Of a stretch of 64,000 nt of DNA, positions 46,753 through 59,609 are shown in pieces. Source of the stretch: Daphnia pulex (lineage: Eukaryota; Arthropoda; Branchiopoda; Diplostraca; Daphniidae). The stretch lies in assembly GCF_021134715.1 (NCBI RefSeq), contig NC_060024.1, forward strand, positions 10,850,001-10,914,000, given 5' to 3'. The stretch's first letter is position 1, and the number at the start of each line of letters is the position of its first letter. Below the pieces are notes generated by a model, which had not been told where the DNA came from, ran no database searches, and saw only the letters and a program-made list of their open reading frames with translations. Both the position numbers and the translations under genes were made by a program.

Positions 46753-48595
46753 ATGGCTCGCTTCTCGAGGATTCACTTATTTGGTCTGCTAGTTTTAGCT
46801 TGCTGGAACTGCTCTACTTGCGCCCTTTCCTTAGAAGAGAAATTACAGATATTAACCGAGAAATTGGTAAGATAATTACTTCTTTCCGACCATAATACTC
46901 TTATTTAATATTTTTGTTAAAGGAAATTGTGGAGGCAAAAGTAAATCATCTAGAGAGTGAAAATAGTAAACTAAAAACTAAAAATGAACAGCAAGACTCG
47001 ATTTTAACGGATCTCCTACAAAACAGACGTCAAACCAATGAAGAATTAAAACTTTCTTCTAACAATGGTTTACTTGAAAATCAATCAATTGGAAAGAGTG
47101 CTGCTATGCCAAGAACTTGTCGAGAGACCCGCCTCTCCAATCCAGCGCTGGCTTCCGGCATGTACTGGATCGATCCTGACGGCCAGGGCGTTGGAGATGA
47201 TCCTATCAGCGTTTACTGTGATATGAATTCAGGTAAGACATTCCATTATCTCATTAATGATTACTATTGTAACAACACTAGACTTAATTGCACTGGGTTT
47301 TAAGGTTCGACGTCAATCTTGCACGACAGTGAATCGCCAATGAATGTTGGACACTGCACCGATCCTGGATGCTATTCAAGAGAAATCAATTATAATGCTT
47401 CAACGAGGCAAATGGCAGCATTAGCAGAGCTTTCTAATGAATGCCACCAGTCTATCAAAGTAATTCTTTATAATGCTGATTCATTTCTTGACTAATGTTA
47501 TTAATTCAATGGATCATTTGATTGATGCAGTACGACTGTACCTCCGCGCCGTTCGAGGTTTACGGTGTCGCCTATTCCTGGTGGAATGATAGAACCGGAA
47601 ATGCGAATTATTTTTGGTCAGGCAGCAACAGCAGCGTTCACGTCTGTCAGTGTGGCATCGATAACAATTGTGTCGAAGTGTTTGTGCCATGCAATTGCGA
47701 TTCTGGCCTACCAACACCTCTAACCGATGACGGTAAACAGAATGACGTTCGTACATAGGTGAGCTAGGATCTCGTGGCATTATGACATTTCTCAATATCG
47801 ATGCAGGTGTGATAACCGATAAAAATATCCTCCCAATTACTCAACTGAACTTCGGCAGGACCATTCTGGAAAGTTCGTCCGGCGTTCACACACTGGGCAG
47901 ATTTGAATGCACCGGACAGGTAGTCGTCAGCGGAATGCCGTCTTCTTGTGAAGACCTGTGGCACATTGGGCACACCTTAAGTGGATTATATTCTGTGATG
48001 GGAATTGCGAAAGTTGAAAATATTTATTGTGACTTTACAAAACTACCTAGCGATGCAGGTACTGTTGATTTTTTACTTTATAATGTTTTGGAATTTCTCT
48101 AAGTACTGCTTTGTCATAGGTTTTCAAAAATGGATCGGGTATGCAGACGTTAAATCCGCACCTACCTACTTCTATGTCCAGAGAAATAGCTCCTTCAGTA
48201 CAACAAATATTGCCATTCCGTTCGAATTGGCTGAACTCAACATCGGAGGCGCTTTCGATTTACCGTCTGGAATTTTCACGGCACCTCGAACGGGCATCTA
48301 TTTCTTTTCTTTCATCGGAGTTCCGGAATTCCCGACGTCTTCAGCTCTTTCTCAAATATTTATAGCCCTCTTTTGGAATGGCAATCAAATTGGGCGAGGG
48401 GTGAGTGAAGAAGGCAATTCTGTATCGTCTCAAAATGAACAGATTTCCATTCAGTCTACGCTCAGTTTGAATGCGGGTGATAAAGTATGGGTAGAGATTG
48501 TAGTTATGTCAACAGGGATGTTTCTGTATGACTCTGGTTCCCATTGTAACCATTTTAGTGGTTGGCTTTTAGAGGAAGAGTTTTCTCTGTCCTGA
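46753..48595 (+). CDS. Secreted protein: coiled coil, fibrinogen-like regions, C1q domain
   Basis: Six exons (46753-46866, 46923-47232, 47305-47459, 47531-47732, 47807-48058 and 48120-48595) join in phase to 502 residues. Residues 1-24 are a signal peptide. About 28-85 are charged heptad-like coiled coil. About 110-275 are cysteine-rich and recall the fibrinogen-like region of collagens and contactin-associated proteins (NPALASGMYWIDPDG, CDMNSG, then CNCDSG and ITDKNILPITQLNFG). About 285-350 (SCEDLWHIGHTLSGLYSV, YCDFTKLPSDAGFQ) form a second short module of that type. About 365-500 are a C1q/TNF-like domain (IYFFSF, LSLNAGDKVWVEI, FSGWLLEEEF). C1q-domain proteins are trimeric, secreted binding proteins, often in innate recognition. 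The exact ligand is unknown. It lies between two homeobox genes on the opposite strand. Confidence 0.88.
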
Positions 48596-49273
48596 AATAC
48601 GTTTGATTGTTAATTAACTCTTGCATTACTAAAGCTTTCTGTTGTTAGTAGTCCGTTTTTTTTGTGCTGGAATACACTGCACTTAAAAGATTTCATGGTC
48701 ATTTTCACTGCCACCAGCGTACACCTTCAATATTGACTCTCGATGAATGGAGCGTGTCGTGTTTGTGTGTGCGCTCCCATTGTGTCCTCACATCAGCAGT
48801 CGTCTCTCCTTAAACGGCCGGGTCCTAATTCGAATGACAGTTGAAAGGAGAAATCAAACACACAGCCGAGTTCTCGAATTTCGCGACTCCTCATTGTCGA
48901 AATGTCGCGGTCCATCCGCCATTTAGAAGAAGAAGAAGACTGGAAACCAAGTCCAGCAGTGGCGCCACTACTCAATGCACGATGACAGTTCTCTCCTGAC
49001 TGTCTTGGCGTCTTCCACTGTTTACTGTCCTCCTCTCTCCCTTTCAACTATCCTATTCAAATATAACTACAACCTACACAAGTAGTATACAGATGCTCCG
49101 ATCCCTATTCAATTACCACTTGAAACTGGAACGATACTTGCTATTTAAAAAACCGCACACAAATACCCAACAATTTAAAGATGTTTGTATTGACAGAATT
49201 ATTGATTAATTATATATTCATGTGATTATTAAGTGTACGTATGTATATACTGCAGCTTTGTTTTTGATCGGGT

Positions 49274-50799
49274 TTACCAGGCTCGAACACTCGAAGAGAA
49301 ACTGTGCTGGTGAAAATTCTGGCCAACTACAACTCCGCTATTTCCGGCATTGCCGCCGCCCATCAGGTAATAGCCGGTGGATTCGGCAGGTGCGCCGGAA
49401 TAACCCATGTCTTGATGGTGATGGTAAGACGACGTTACGTTATTACTGTACGCTGAAGACGATGGATGCTGTTGGTGGTTGTACAAGGTGGAGTAAGGTG
49501 GAAGCACCGGGTGTTGTTGTTGTTGTTGTTGCTGGAGAGGATCGTTTGTCGAGTGCTGGTACAAAATGGATTCTTCCGCTTCGGATGGAGTGCCAACTAC
49601 GCCAGACGAAGATATCATCGAGTCTTCAGCCATCTTCCGGATTGGCGTAGTAGCCGTTCCGGGTTCCGGTGATGTTGCGATGCTATTGGACGAGTCTAAC
49701 GGCTTGTCGCTTAATTGACGTTTACATTTATAGCGGCGGTTCTGGAACCAGATCTTGACCTAATTATAATTAATTGTTATTAATAATAATTCGTTTATTA
49801 TATAATTATTCAAATTATTACCTGAGTGGGTGTTAATTTGAGCACCAAAGAGAGATGTTCACGCTCTGGCGCCGATAGGTAACGTTGTTGCTTGAATCTT
49901 CGCTCCAGTTCATACACCTGGGCCTGATAAAAATTAAACGATTACATAATAACTGCGGGAAATTAATTTTGAATTATTTTCCATACCTGAGAAAAAAGAA
50001 CTCGAGGTTTGCGCTTTAGACGCGTAGTTCTTTGATTTGCGCTGATTGATTCGCTACCTGCGCTTCCCTTTTTACTGAAATTGTTTTCCGGTTTAGCCGC
50101 TAGGATTCCTGTTTCAACCAAAATTTTTAAAATCAGCGCTTAAAAGATTTAATTATACTGTGCTGACTTACGGTTGGATTTGATTTTGTTGGTGGCGATT
50201 TCCATCGAATTTCCGCATCCGACGTCCTGCTCCGAAAACGGCGGGCAGAGGTGGGAGAGCTGCTGGACGTGGTGAGAAGTCGTCAGAGGTCTGCTAACTG
50301 CTGGATTAATTCTCTGCTGAGTGGCAGCCAATTTAGTTTCGTCATCTTCTCTGAACCGACTGAATTCTTCCGCCACTGCTGGACAGTCGTAACTCATGTA
50401 GTTGTACGAATAATCGTAATGGGCTGGATCGATGGCTGTGTGTTGTTGTTGTTGGTGCGGAAGCGGCTGGATGTGATGGTGTCCGTGTTGTTGTAAGGCA
50501 ATGTAAGTCGGAGCGTTTTGCTGTTCTTCCATCGGCATCATCATCCGGTTATCGGCCATCATGTTGTTGTTGTTACCGTTGTTCTCCAGCCAGTAATTGG
50601 CGTAGTAACCCGCGGCATTGGCCGTCGCATCCGACGGATTGGCCACCATGATCGGCTCGAGCAGCAACGGATCGGTCGTTGCGGCAGCGGCCGCTATGGG
50701 TCCCGGACTGACTCCGTTGCCGATCATTCCGTCACCGTCGTCGAATTCCAAAATATCCCGGACACTAAACGACGTCGCCATTTGCTGATCGCACAACAT
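49274..50799 (-). CDS. Tinman / NK4 (Nkx2-5-type) homeobox transcription factor
   Basis: Four exons (50172-50799, 49987-50108, 49822-49923 and 49274-49759) join in phase to 445 residues. Residues 9-19 ([11 protein letters not shown]) are the TN motif typical of tinman/NKX2. The homeodomain is residues 241-300: [56 protein letters not shown], closer to vertebrate NKX2-5 than to fly tinman as I recall it. Two introns cut the homeobox, after homeodomain residues 10 and 44; bagpipe here has only the second. Glutamine-, histidine- and asparagine-rich stretches flank it. The start at 50799 is the first sensible ATG; the open frame runs further upstream but looks non-coding. In flies and vertebrates this family specifies heart and dorsal mesoderm, with bagpipe as a target in flies. 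Confidence 0.95.
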
Positions 50800-50925
50800 T
50801 TTGTTTTTTTTCCGTCGGAGATGTTTTAAATAATTATTGGCGGGAATTACGAAACAGCCAAAAATGTTTGGAACAACTGAAAAACACTGGTGCGGATGAA
50901 GAGAAGCTGCGATGATCTCAGAGTC

Positions 50926-50966
50926 CAAACTGAGTGGATCAGCGGTCTGAACTTGCAAGTTATAAA
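50926..50966 (-). promoter_or_regulatory. Candidate tinman core promoter
   Basis: On the minus strand TTTATAAC (50966-50959) is followed by ACTCAGTTTGG with the initiator A at 50931, about 33 bp from the TATA-like start. The implied leader to ATG 50799 is about 130 nt without introns. The TATA box is imperfect. Confidence 0.45.
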
Positions 50967-50999
50967 CATGAAGAGTATAGAGGAAACTATAGGAGGCGT

Positions 51000-53900
51000 G
51001 ACTTATTTCTTCCCTTTTAAAAGAATAACCCCACACAAAATAAGAAAGAAAGAAGATACAAAAACACACACACACGCACAACCAACCACCGTCCGAAAGC
51101 CCCGCCCATATTTTGTGGAGTAAATGGAAGAGGAGAAAGTGGTGGTGTTGCTACTGATGCGGCGCGTCAAAGGTCGGAGGTTAGACCAACAACATTTTTC
51201 CTTCTTCGTGTGTAAAGGAACGATGACACAACGCAGCAGTCGCGTCCAACGGCGCCATCAAACTAATTGCCAATCTTCTTGTATAGCAGCTCGCAGAGTT
51301 TCTTTGACTCATTTTCTCATGGCGCTGGATCATGGCGGTTTAATTTTTTTAAATGAGCTACACACAACCAACATATCTTCTCCTCATTTCTGTGTAATCA
51401 ATTTAATAATATTTCAATTGAAAATTGGACGAATTCAATTTAAAACATTTGGCTGTGTATAGATCAAACCACACACAATATGTTTATTTGAATTCAGAGT
51501 CAAAATGATTAGTGTTGACTGTCCGGCGACAGACTTCCGCCGCCAATGTGTATAAGCCCATTTGTATACTATCCTGACAAAACCAATATGGTTGTTGCTC
51601 TTTATATATTCACTCCCCTCGACCAACAGCATATATAGACGTCCATCTCTCTTTTTGTCGCCGTCTCTTCATGAGCCTTTTAAAAGCGCGTCGCAGGTCA
51701 TTCGATCTTTTGACCTGAGAATATGGCCCATTGTATCCTCTCTATGTACACACTGAGTACATGTTGTCCTGACTTGGAACTTTGTCAAAGTCCGTAAACT
51801 AACATCTCTCTCTCTCTCAAATTGAGCCCCATTTTCTTTGGGTCCCTTCTTGTATTTCCCGAGCCTTTTTTACAAAGTGCTCTGCATTTGGCATTCCGTG
51901 GGAGTGAACAAGGTCCCTCTCTATTCAAAAATAAGAAGAAAATAACCATTTATAAAGCTCATAGGCCAATTTAGTTGTACAAATATACTCTCTCTTAGCT
52001 TATAGCCAAAAAGCCAATATTTTTTGGCAAAGACGGACTGGGGCATGTCGAACTTCCCTCACGTTGGAAATAGAACCACTTGATGTTTAATTTGGGACGC
52101 CCATTTTCATTAGACAATTTCGCAAGCAGCAAAAACCAGCAGCAGTTATCTATCGTCCTGGATTAACATCCTGGTAGTGTAACCTTTTTGATCCGCACGC
52201 ACAACCATCGTCATATTGGTGCGTAAAATTTATAATTCCTCTAGATTTTGACGTGCTTAAATCACACAGCTAAAAGGCCAATCAAAACAGAGTAAAAATG
52301 TTAACTTGATGTATATGTAGTAGTATCTGAAAAAACAAAAAAAGGAGGGGGCAAGTGAGTGAGTGAGCGGCTTTTTGTGAAGAAATAACTTTCAGCCTGT
52401 CCATATCCGACCGGCGCGGCTCGATATCAGCTTTGGAAAAAAGCTAGCGCCTGGACTGTGTTAAAAAACGACGATGGCAGACGTTTTTTTCTTTTTCGGA
52501 CGACGGTCTATTGCGTAGATGTTGCATGTTTCTCTTCTTCTTTTCTTTTTTTTTCCTTGTGGGTTTTAGATTTTTCATCTTATTTTCTACTCTCCATCCG
52601 ACCTTGCAGATGAAACAGCCAGAACCGCAACCCAAAAAAAGCAGAGAAGGAATCTGTTCCAGGGATTTTATTTTCAAAAGAAAGAAAACATTTTAAGAAA
52701 AAAGAGAGAGAGGTTGAAATGGATTGGTCGCTGCGGCTGCTGTCTAATATTATGTGCATAGCGCTGGATCTTTTCTGTTTCATCGTTGGCTATATGGCGC
52801 GGCGGATGCGTCAGCATTGTCTGAGCGGCGAACCTGCGCGCTCTCCTTTTTTTCCGATAAAAACGGACGTTTCTGTTTTGTTGGATGCAAGTTTCCTGGC
52901 TTGTATTCTTGTACGCTTTATTACAAGATTTGTTAAGCACAGCATATTTGAGGTCACCACCTATATCAACGCCGTGACCCGCCAGACCAACACTCTCATC
53001 TTCCGGCTGTTCTAATTCAGATTCTTCCTGATATCACGATTCAATTGAGCTGGATTACGTAATACGACGTGATCCATTCAAATTCAATGACGATGATAAT
53101 TGCCATCGGAACTGGATTGGAGTTTTAACAGCCAGGGGTCGACCGTTTATGTGTTTGCCGATTAATTTTATTAAAAATATTTCATTAAAATGTAATTCCA
53201 AAATTTCAGATGGAAAATAGCGCGGAAAAAGACGTGATATAGACAGCCGTGATGTCAGTGTTGTGGAATATCAAGAGAAAAAAAAAGAAAAGTTGAAGAA
53301 AAAACACAAAAAATAAAAGGAAAGATGAAGAAAAGCCATCTCTGGTTAGTGTTAGTTTGGGTTACAAATAGAAAAAGAAACCTTGCATGCTGCTGGCTGC
53401 GTATAGATAGTATGTGGTGCGTGTTGTTGCGGGCTAGCATCACCATCAGCAACCAGAAAGGGCAGAGCACTAGCATATAACACCATATAGTCTCTCTCCC
53501 GATGCGTGTTTTTTCTTTTTCTCTCTGTGGTTGGGAAAATAAGAAAAAGGCGAGTGCTGCTGGGCCAAGAAAAAGAAATCCCACCAAAGAAATATACAGT
53601 TCAGTATATGTTTTTATTTTCTAAAAAGAAATGATTTGCTGCTGGGATGTTTCTGGCGCCGCCCAGTGTATCTTTCTCACCACCGCCAGCAGCAGCCAGC
53701 CAGCAAAGAAAAGCGCAACAGCAGAGGGGAATTTATTATGCGGCGCCGCCGTAATCGCTTAAAAGACGAAAGAAAAACCCAGCGCGTTTGGAAAATGGAT
53801 TGCTCAGACTGACAACTTTTTTTTTAAATGGGACCGTCTAAATGTAGTATAACATTGTCTCGTATATAGGCCTGTGTGTAGTTATTCTGCAAGCTTTTCT

Positions 53901-54862
53901 CACACGTACTATAAGGTCTTTGGCGGCATAGGTTTTTACCAGCTGTTTCTGGCTATAGGAATTTGTATAATTGTATCGAAAAGTTCTAAATGTATTTGGA
54001 GTTTGGATGTCTGAGACGCTTATTTGTCGTTCAGTTATCTTGAAATGGTTATTGTCATTTTGCTTATCATAACCGAGGTGCAATCTTGGGTTTTTGTTTC
54101 TTCTTTTGTCTTGAAAACAATTCAAATTACGACAAAATGTTACTCCGCTGTTGTAATGAAGTTCCGCCGGAAGGATTTTGTCGGGGAAGTTATCTTCAAG
54201 TGAGGCTTTGCTATCTATACCAATAGTAGTTCATTGAGACTTTTGTGGGCACTTTTAAAAATCTACTAGGTTTTAAATATTCACGGTCAAAAATCCTTAT
54301 CAGTGCTGGTTCGGTACAGCAGCTACAACTGCGTCTAGAACTACTTCAAGAACAGATCACAACACCATAAAATGGCACCGTACTAGATGATATGTTTTTT
54401 TTTAATAAAACGAAACCACCTACAACCGAAATGTCAAAATGTTCACACTTATAGTTCATGTAGTCCTTGTTACTTTTGAAAGGTCGATTAGAAAGTCTGA
54501 TTATCAGGTTGGGTACTGCTTGGCAGCTTAACTATGATCTGGCGCAGCATTATGTTGTTGCATTTATCGGCTGTACTCAGGCGATGATAGGTATACAAGC
54601 AAAGACATGTACGACATACGTCTTAATCTTACAAGTTATTTAGTGCTGGCGCTGGTCTAAATAACGCTATATGATCTCTTATCACCTGTAACATCATCAG
54701 GCTAACGTATGTTGATACTGAAAAATTCTGTATACGCACAATCAGCTGCTAACATCCTTTGGTCGTGAAGCAAATTGGTCGTGTAACACCGTGTAACTGT
54801 ATTAGTTGAGAATTGTAGTCCAATTATCCCAGGCCTAGATTGCCAATACAATTTTAGGGACA
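51000..54862. other. Gene-free interval upstream of tinman
   Basis: No recognisable coding exon, RNA gene or mobile element is seen. The stretch has purine-rich runs (52660-52720 and 53270-53330) and short overlapping frames. Its place 5' of tinman makes it a candidate enhancer region, which is inference only. Confidence 0.5.
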
Positions 54863-56132
54863 ATGTCGTTTAGAAAAATCGTGGCTTCGCCAGTCATATG
54901 TTTGTACATTTTGTTCACTTTTTCCATCGGGAATCAGGTAAGCGGCACCCCAATCGGTGCACCTGCCGCAGCCTGTGGTACCATGACTCCAGATCATGGT
55001 GTACCTCCGCAAACTAGTGCATCGCCTTACGTCACGATTCCAACGGTAATCGATTCATCAAAACACTTGAAATTTACTTTACCTTACAAATTTAAACTAA
55101 TCGTCTATGTTTTCCGCATTTCAGCTAATGCCAGATGAATCTGTTCGCTTGACTCTGTTGGTCAACTCAACCGGAATTTTGACATTCAAAGGTTGGTGAT
55201 TGTATTTGCATTGGCTCTGTAATATTTGTCCTTCCGTCCCCAAAATGTTTTCATACCAGTCACCAGAAACATTTAAATTAAAATTGATTAGGTTTCCTTG
55301 TAATGGCATTCGATAATTCATTGGGTGACACCGCTACACCAATTGGTACATTCAGCGAAATTGTAGAGGGGACACCTGCTATCACGCCAGCAAATTACCT
55401 GAATTGCCTAAGTGGTTCAAAAGTAAAAAAGCAATTTTATTCATACATATCAACTCATCAAACTTGTTCTTGTCATCTTATTTTAAATTCCACGGCGTGT
55501 GCAGAATGCAGCCACACACACTAACAATACAGAGAAAGTGATTGTCAATCTTTTATGGGTTCCTCCTTCGGGATTTGACGGGAATGTTGTCTTCAAGTAA
55601 GTAACCTGCGTTCAAGAAAATGGTTCAAAAACTTAAGCGGGCATTCTATTATTTCTGTATCATCGTTTCACGCTGCCTGTCGCACAGGACGACTTTCGTC
55701 AGAAATGTTACAACGTTTTGGGTGAAGACCTTGTCGGACGTTATATCCGTTTCTTCTACTACAAATACTACAACTTCTTCAACTACTACAACTCCTTCGA
55801 CTACTCCTTCGATTACTACAACTCCTTTGACTACCACAACAGCGGTAAGTAAATTTTCCATACACAGTGGTGAACAACGTTAGTTAAGTTTGATTCATTT
55901 TTTATTAATTTTTTGTTTTGTTTGATGTGCTGCATCACCAACCACCTGAATTTCATTCGTGGTGAGTAAACAAATATCCGAAGTGAGGCTAAATGTGAAG
56001 AACATACAGCGTCAACGTTTCTTTTTTTCTTATCTGGAATAGATAATACAGGCGGGAGCCCCTCAGCTGGCTCCGTGGATTGGAACAATCTTTTTGGCTC
56101 TAGTCACCTTTATGTTGGCTTCGTCAGCATAA
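54863..56132 (+). CDS. Reeler-domain, Thr-rich, probably GPI-anchored protein
   Basis: Six exons (54863-55045, 55125-55191, 55292-55422, 55505-55596, 55688-55844 and 56043-56132) join in phase to 239 residues. There is a signal peptide (about 1-28), then a Reeler domain opening with IGAPAAACGTMTPDHGVPPQ and continuing through VRLTLLVNSTGILTFKGF, GFLVMAFDNSLGD, VIVNLLWVPPSGFDGNVVFK and TFVRNVTTFWVK. Residues about 176-210 are a threonine/serine/proline-rich stalk likely to be O-glycosylated. The last about 20 residues are hydrophobic and end ASSA, fitting a GPI signal. It shares exon phases and the 67-nt exon 2 with the gene at 33678-34528, so the two are paralogues. It would sit on the outer cell surface; ligand unknown. 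Confidence 0.88.
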
Positions 56133-56226
56133 ATATTTCTTTAAGATGAAATGAAGTTGCTTCTTTACTTTCGTGATTAACCTATTGGGTCGAGTGAAAC
56201 CGGTAATTGGATTCTTTAAATCGTCA

Positions 56227-56252
56227 AATAAAAAAAAGAAATTACAAATAAA
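56227..56252 (+). terminator. Polyadenylation signals of the Reeler gene
   Basis: Two AATAAA hexamers (56227-56232 and 56247-56252) lie about 95 and 115 nt after the TAA stop, a normal distance for a 3' end. Confidence 0.6.
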
Positions 56253-57771
56253 ATATTACAACCTTTAATGAGCATGCAAGATTCCCTTTTCATTATAGTG
56301 TAATACATTTTAAATTTTAATATTCACGAGATAAATATGTTGGACCAATAGGATGATAACCATTGCGCTCTTTTTACCTATCATTCATTCATGTATTAGC
56401 TTTTGTATGCCGCCGCGAATATTCAAAACTGAATAAGAGGAGAAAGTGGCTCGTTTGTTTCTGGGACTCACAGTTGAGGAAAACGGTAGTGGTGGCGTCA
56501 TTAGGGGGAATGTAAACAATTCACCCAACTTCCGTTTTTAGGAAAACCGGAAAACACTAACCGAGTCCTTATGGACACTAGACAGTCTGCTTTTTGTTAC
56601 AGAGAAGACAACAAGTGAGCTGCACCCGTTCGTACGAGGTAAAATATATTGTTAACATTTTATTAGTGATCTAGGAATTTACTCAACATTTAGTCAGTGC
56701 GAACAGCGAATAATTTTTCAAAATGTGCGTACCTAGGACATGTTTCTCTTTATTTAACGTTTACACGTAACTCTTCAAAAGCGCTGTTCCTTTCTATTGA
56801 TAAGAAGTAAAAAATTAATAGACTTTGTCATAGAATTGTGCGATTCCCATGCAATGCGCCAAATATACGTGTGTATAATTTGTGTTATCCTCTACTCGAC
56901 AATCAGTGACTCAAGATGACAATGGTTGCTAAATAAGTAAATATGCACAAGTCATCTAGACGTTTGAAAAATTAATTACCCAGGTAACGGTTGCATAACC
57001 CAAGGACTCTTATCTGTCCGTAACTTCGTATGACAACTAGAACCGTTTTCCCTTCCGTGTGCCACAGCCAGCTGAATAAAAACTTCAAAAGAGAAGCGAA
57101 ACTATTTAAACTGCTTCAAAAATCCGAGCGGCTGGTTGGAGACATTGTTACGATTGTCTAACTACGCACCCCCTGTTGACGATAATACATATTTTCCCTT
57201 ATATGATTAGCTAAAGAAACGATGTTTACCAAGGACGTCCTTCCTTTTTTGTTGTGTAACTATTTACCGTTCGTGTGTAAAAGCGTGTAGTTCTTGAAAA
57301 AAAACGTTTACGTAGAGCATAAAAGGAATTTAGTGCAAGCGTGCAACTGTGTTAAACGTCGTCTGCTGTCTGCGCTCATGTTCATTTTCAACCGTTTTTG
57401 TTGATAAACTTTGCTTTTTGCTATTGTTTTTATTTTTACTTCGAATTAGTTTTAGAAGCAGTAAGACATTTAATTAAACAAGATTATTTTCTTGTTTCGT
57501 GGTATTAACTTAATTTCGTGGTAATTATTTAACTATCATTCAACAGTTCCATGGTTTTCAGTGTTGGATATGAGATAAGATTTTGGAAGATATTGAATCC
57601 TCCAGTGTCTGAAGATTGCTGAAGATGGTCTAATCTGACGAACATTGCTTTATAAATCCATGAAAAGACCTTTTATTTCTGAAATTCTTATTTCAGTGGT
57701 GCTAACACATGTAAGAAATAGTTTACGTTCTAAATGAATTGTCCGCTAACTACATCACATTTTTCTAACAG
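56253..57771. other. Upstream region of egghead
   Basis: No coding exon is seen. A possible untranslated first exon ends at CGTACGAG before GTAAAATA near 56639. The acceptor TTTTCTAACAG at about 57771 opens the exon that holds the egghead start codon. The rest is AT-rich. Confidence 0.4.
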
Positions 57772-57788
57772 GTTAGCTCAGCTGTAAC

Positions 57789-59609
57789 ATGGCTTTACTA
57801 CATTTAGGAAATATATTACTACTATTTGGTATTACTGCCATTTTCATCCATTATGGATCAAATTTTGGATCTCATTCTGATAATGGTTCTCCACAATCAT
57901 TTAAGAGCTCATGGGAAGTATATGGCTGGTTCTCATTAGTTCTCTACTTATGTCAGTATCTGGCACTTTTGGCCTTACCTCAAGCTGTTTTCAATTTTCT
58001 GGGATTCATTTTATTCAATCCATTTCCAGCTGATCCCCAAATTAAGGTAATTAATGATTACAGAAAAGGCAATCTTATTTTATATGACATTTTTAACACT
58101 GATCAACATTTGTTTCCCTATTTCAGAAATCTATTCAATTGCCTGACTCAGTTCCTTTTATATGTTTCCGTGTTGTGACTAGAGGAGATTACTCTAATCT
58201 AGTACAAAACAATGTAAAAAAAAACATTGACACCTGTTTGAATGTGGGACTTCAGAATTTTATTGTTGAAGTAGTAGCTGATAGATCAATATCACTAAAT
58301 CCTTCACAGCATGCTTGTGAAGTGGTTGTACCTGTTGATTACCAGACTAAATCTGGAGCTATGTTTAAAGCTAGAGCACTACAATACTGTCTGGAGAAAG
58401 GGGTAAACATAAATTCAACTGTTTGTAAACTACTTTTAAATGTGTAACATTTTTCATACAGTGAATTTATTTTTTGAATCACAGGTAAATCGACTGAACG
58501 ATGATGACTGGGTAGTTCATCTTGATGAAGAGACTGTTTTGACTGCCAGTAGTGTAAAGGGTATAATCAATTTTGTTTGTAATGGTAAGCACAAGTTTGG
58601 CCAAGGGTTGATTACCTATGCGCACGGAAAGGTAAGCTAGAATTCTTTTTTTCTTGTCCTTTGTTGTAACATTTTTTCTTCTAGATAGTTAATCAGTTCA
58701 CTACATTGTGCGATACACTTCGAGTTGCTGAGGACATGGGAAAGATTCAATTCCAACTCCGGGTTTTACGAATGCCGATTCTAGGCTGGAAAGGATCGTT
58801 TGTCGTTTCTCATGTAATTATATGTTTCTAGGATTAAATGAATATCATTTTATTAATTATCATTTTATGTAACATAAATTTTTCTAAAATTTTAAAGTTG
58901 GGGTCAGAACGTAAGGTGTCCTTCGACAATGGCCGTGACAGTTCTGTAGCTGAAGACACGTATTTTGGCATCCGCGCTGCTAGCCTGGGCTATTCTTTTG
59001 ATTTTATTCAAGGTGACATGCACGAGCAATCTCCGTTCACTTTGATGGATTTTTTACAACAGAGAAAGCGCTGGCTTCAGGGGCTTTTACTAGTCGCTCA
59101 CTCATCCTACATTCCTTTTAGGTATTATGCGTAAACATTTTTTTAAAATAAATATTATTTTGTCTATTGACATCCGTTTTCTGTGATTTAGATATCGATT
59201 TTTATTGGGGGTAAGTGTTTATTCCTGGATTACCATGCCTTTGACGACCGCCAATCTTTTTTTGAAACCGGTATGCCCCATTGCCATCCCACACGTAAGT
59301 ATTTCTGTTACAAGTAAGACACATAATAAAGCGGACGTTCAATGCAATTTTTCCTTACGACAGATCGTCGATATTTCCGTGTCTTTTATCGGTGGAGTAT
59401 GGATGTTCCTGTACATTTATGGTACGTGTCGATCCTTCAGTATTGCTCGCCTCGGTATCTTCAAATTCCTTTTGCTCCTAATGGCTGGAGTGTTTGTTAC
59501 ACCTTTTAAAGTTGTAGTCGAAAATATTGCAGTTCTATGGGGTTTGTTGACTCCCAAGCACAAGTTTTTTGTGGTGAAAAAAGACCTTAATGCAATTTGT
59601 GTGATATGA
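57789..59609 (+). CDS. Egghead: beta-1,4-mannosyltransferase (GT2)
   Basis: Seven exons (57789-58046, 58127-58402, 58485-58631, 58685-58813, 58898-59121, 59192-59294 and 59364-59609) join in phase to 460 residues, the expected length for the Egghead/BRE-3 family. Egghead transfers mannose from GDP-mannose to glucosylceramide, making the arthropod glycosphingolipid core in the secretory pathway. Seen here: an N-terminal membrane segment (about 5-25) and a second (about 45-75); the glycosyltransferase-2 core with the acidic motif HLDEET (190-195), the EDTYFG motif (289-294) and the QRKRW motif (325-329); then C-terminal membrane segments (about 350-440). In flies the pathway supports epithelial and Notch-related signalling; in nematodes loss gives resistance to some Bt crystal toxins. 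ATG 57789 follows an acceptor by 17 nt. Confidence 0.95.

Noticed and set aside
50800-51081. Upstream in-frame extension of tinman to an ATG at 51081
   Set aside because: The text is compositionally biased and hydrophobic (from CA-rich and purine-rich DNA). It lies upstream of a better ATG and overlaps the predicted core promoter. The TN motif expected near the start is at residues 9-19 when starting at 50799.
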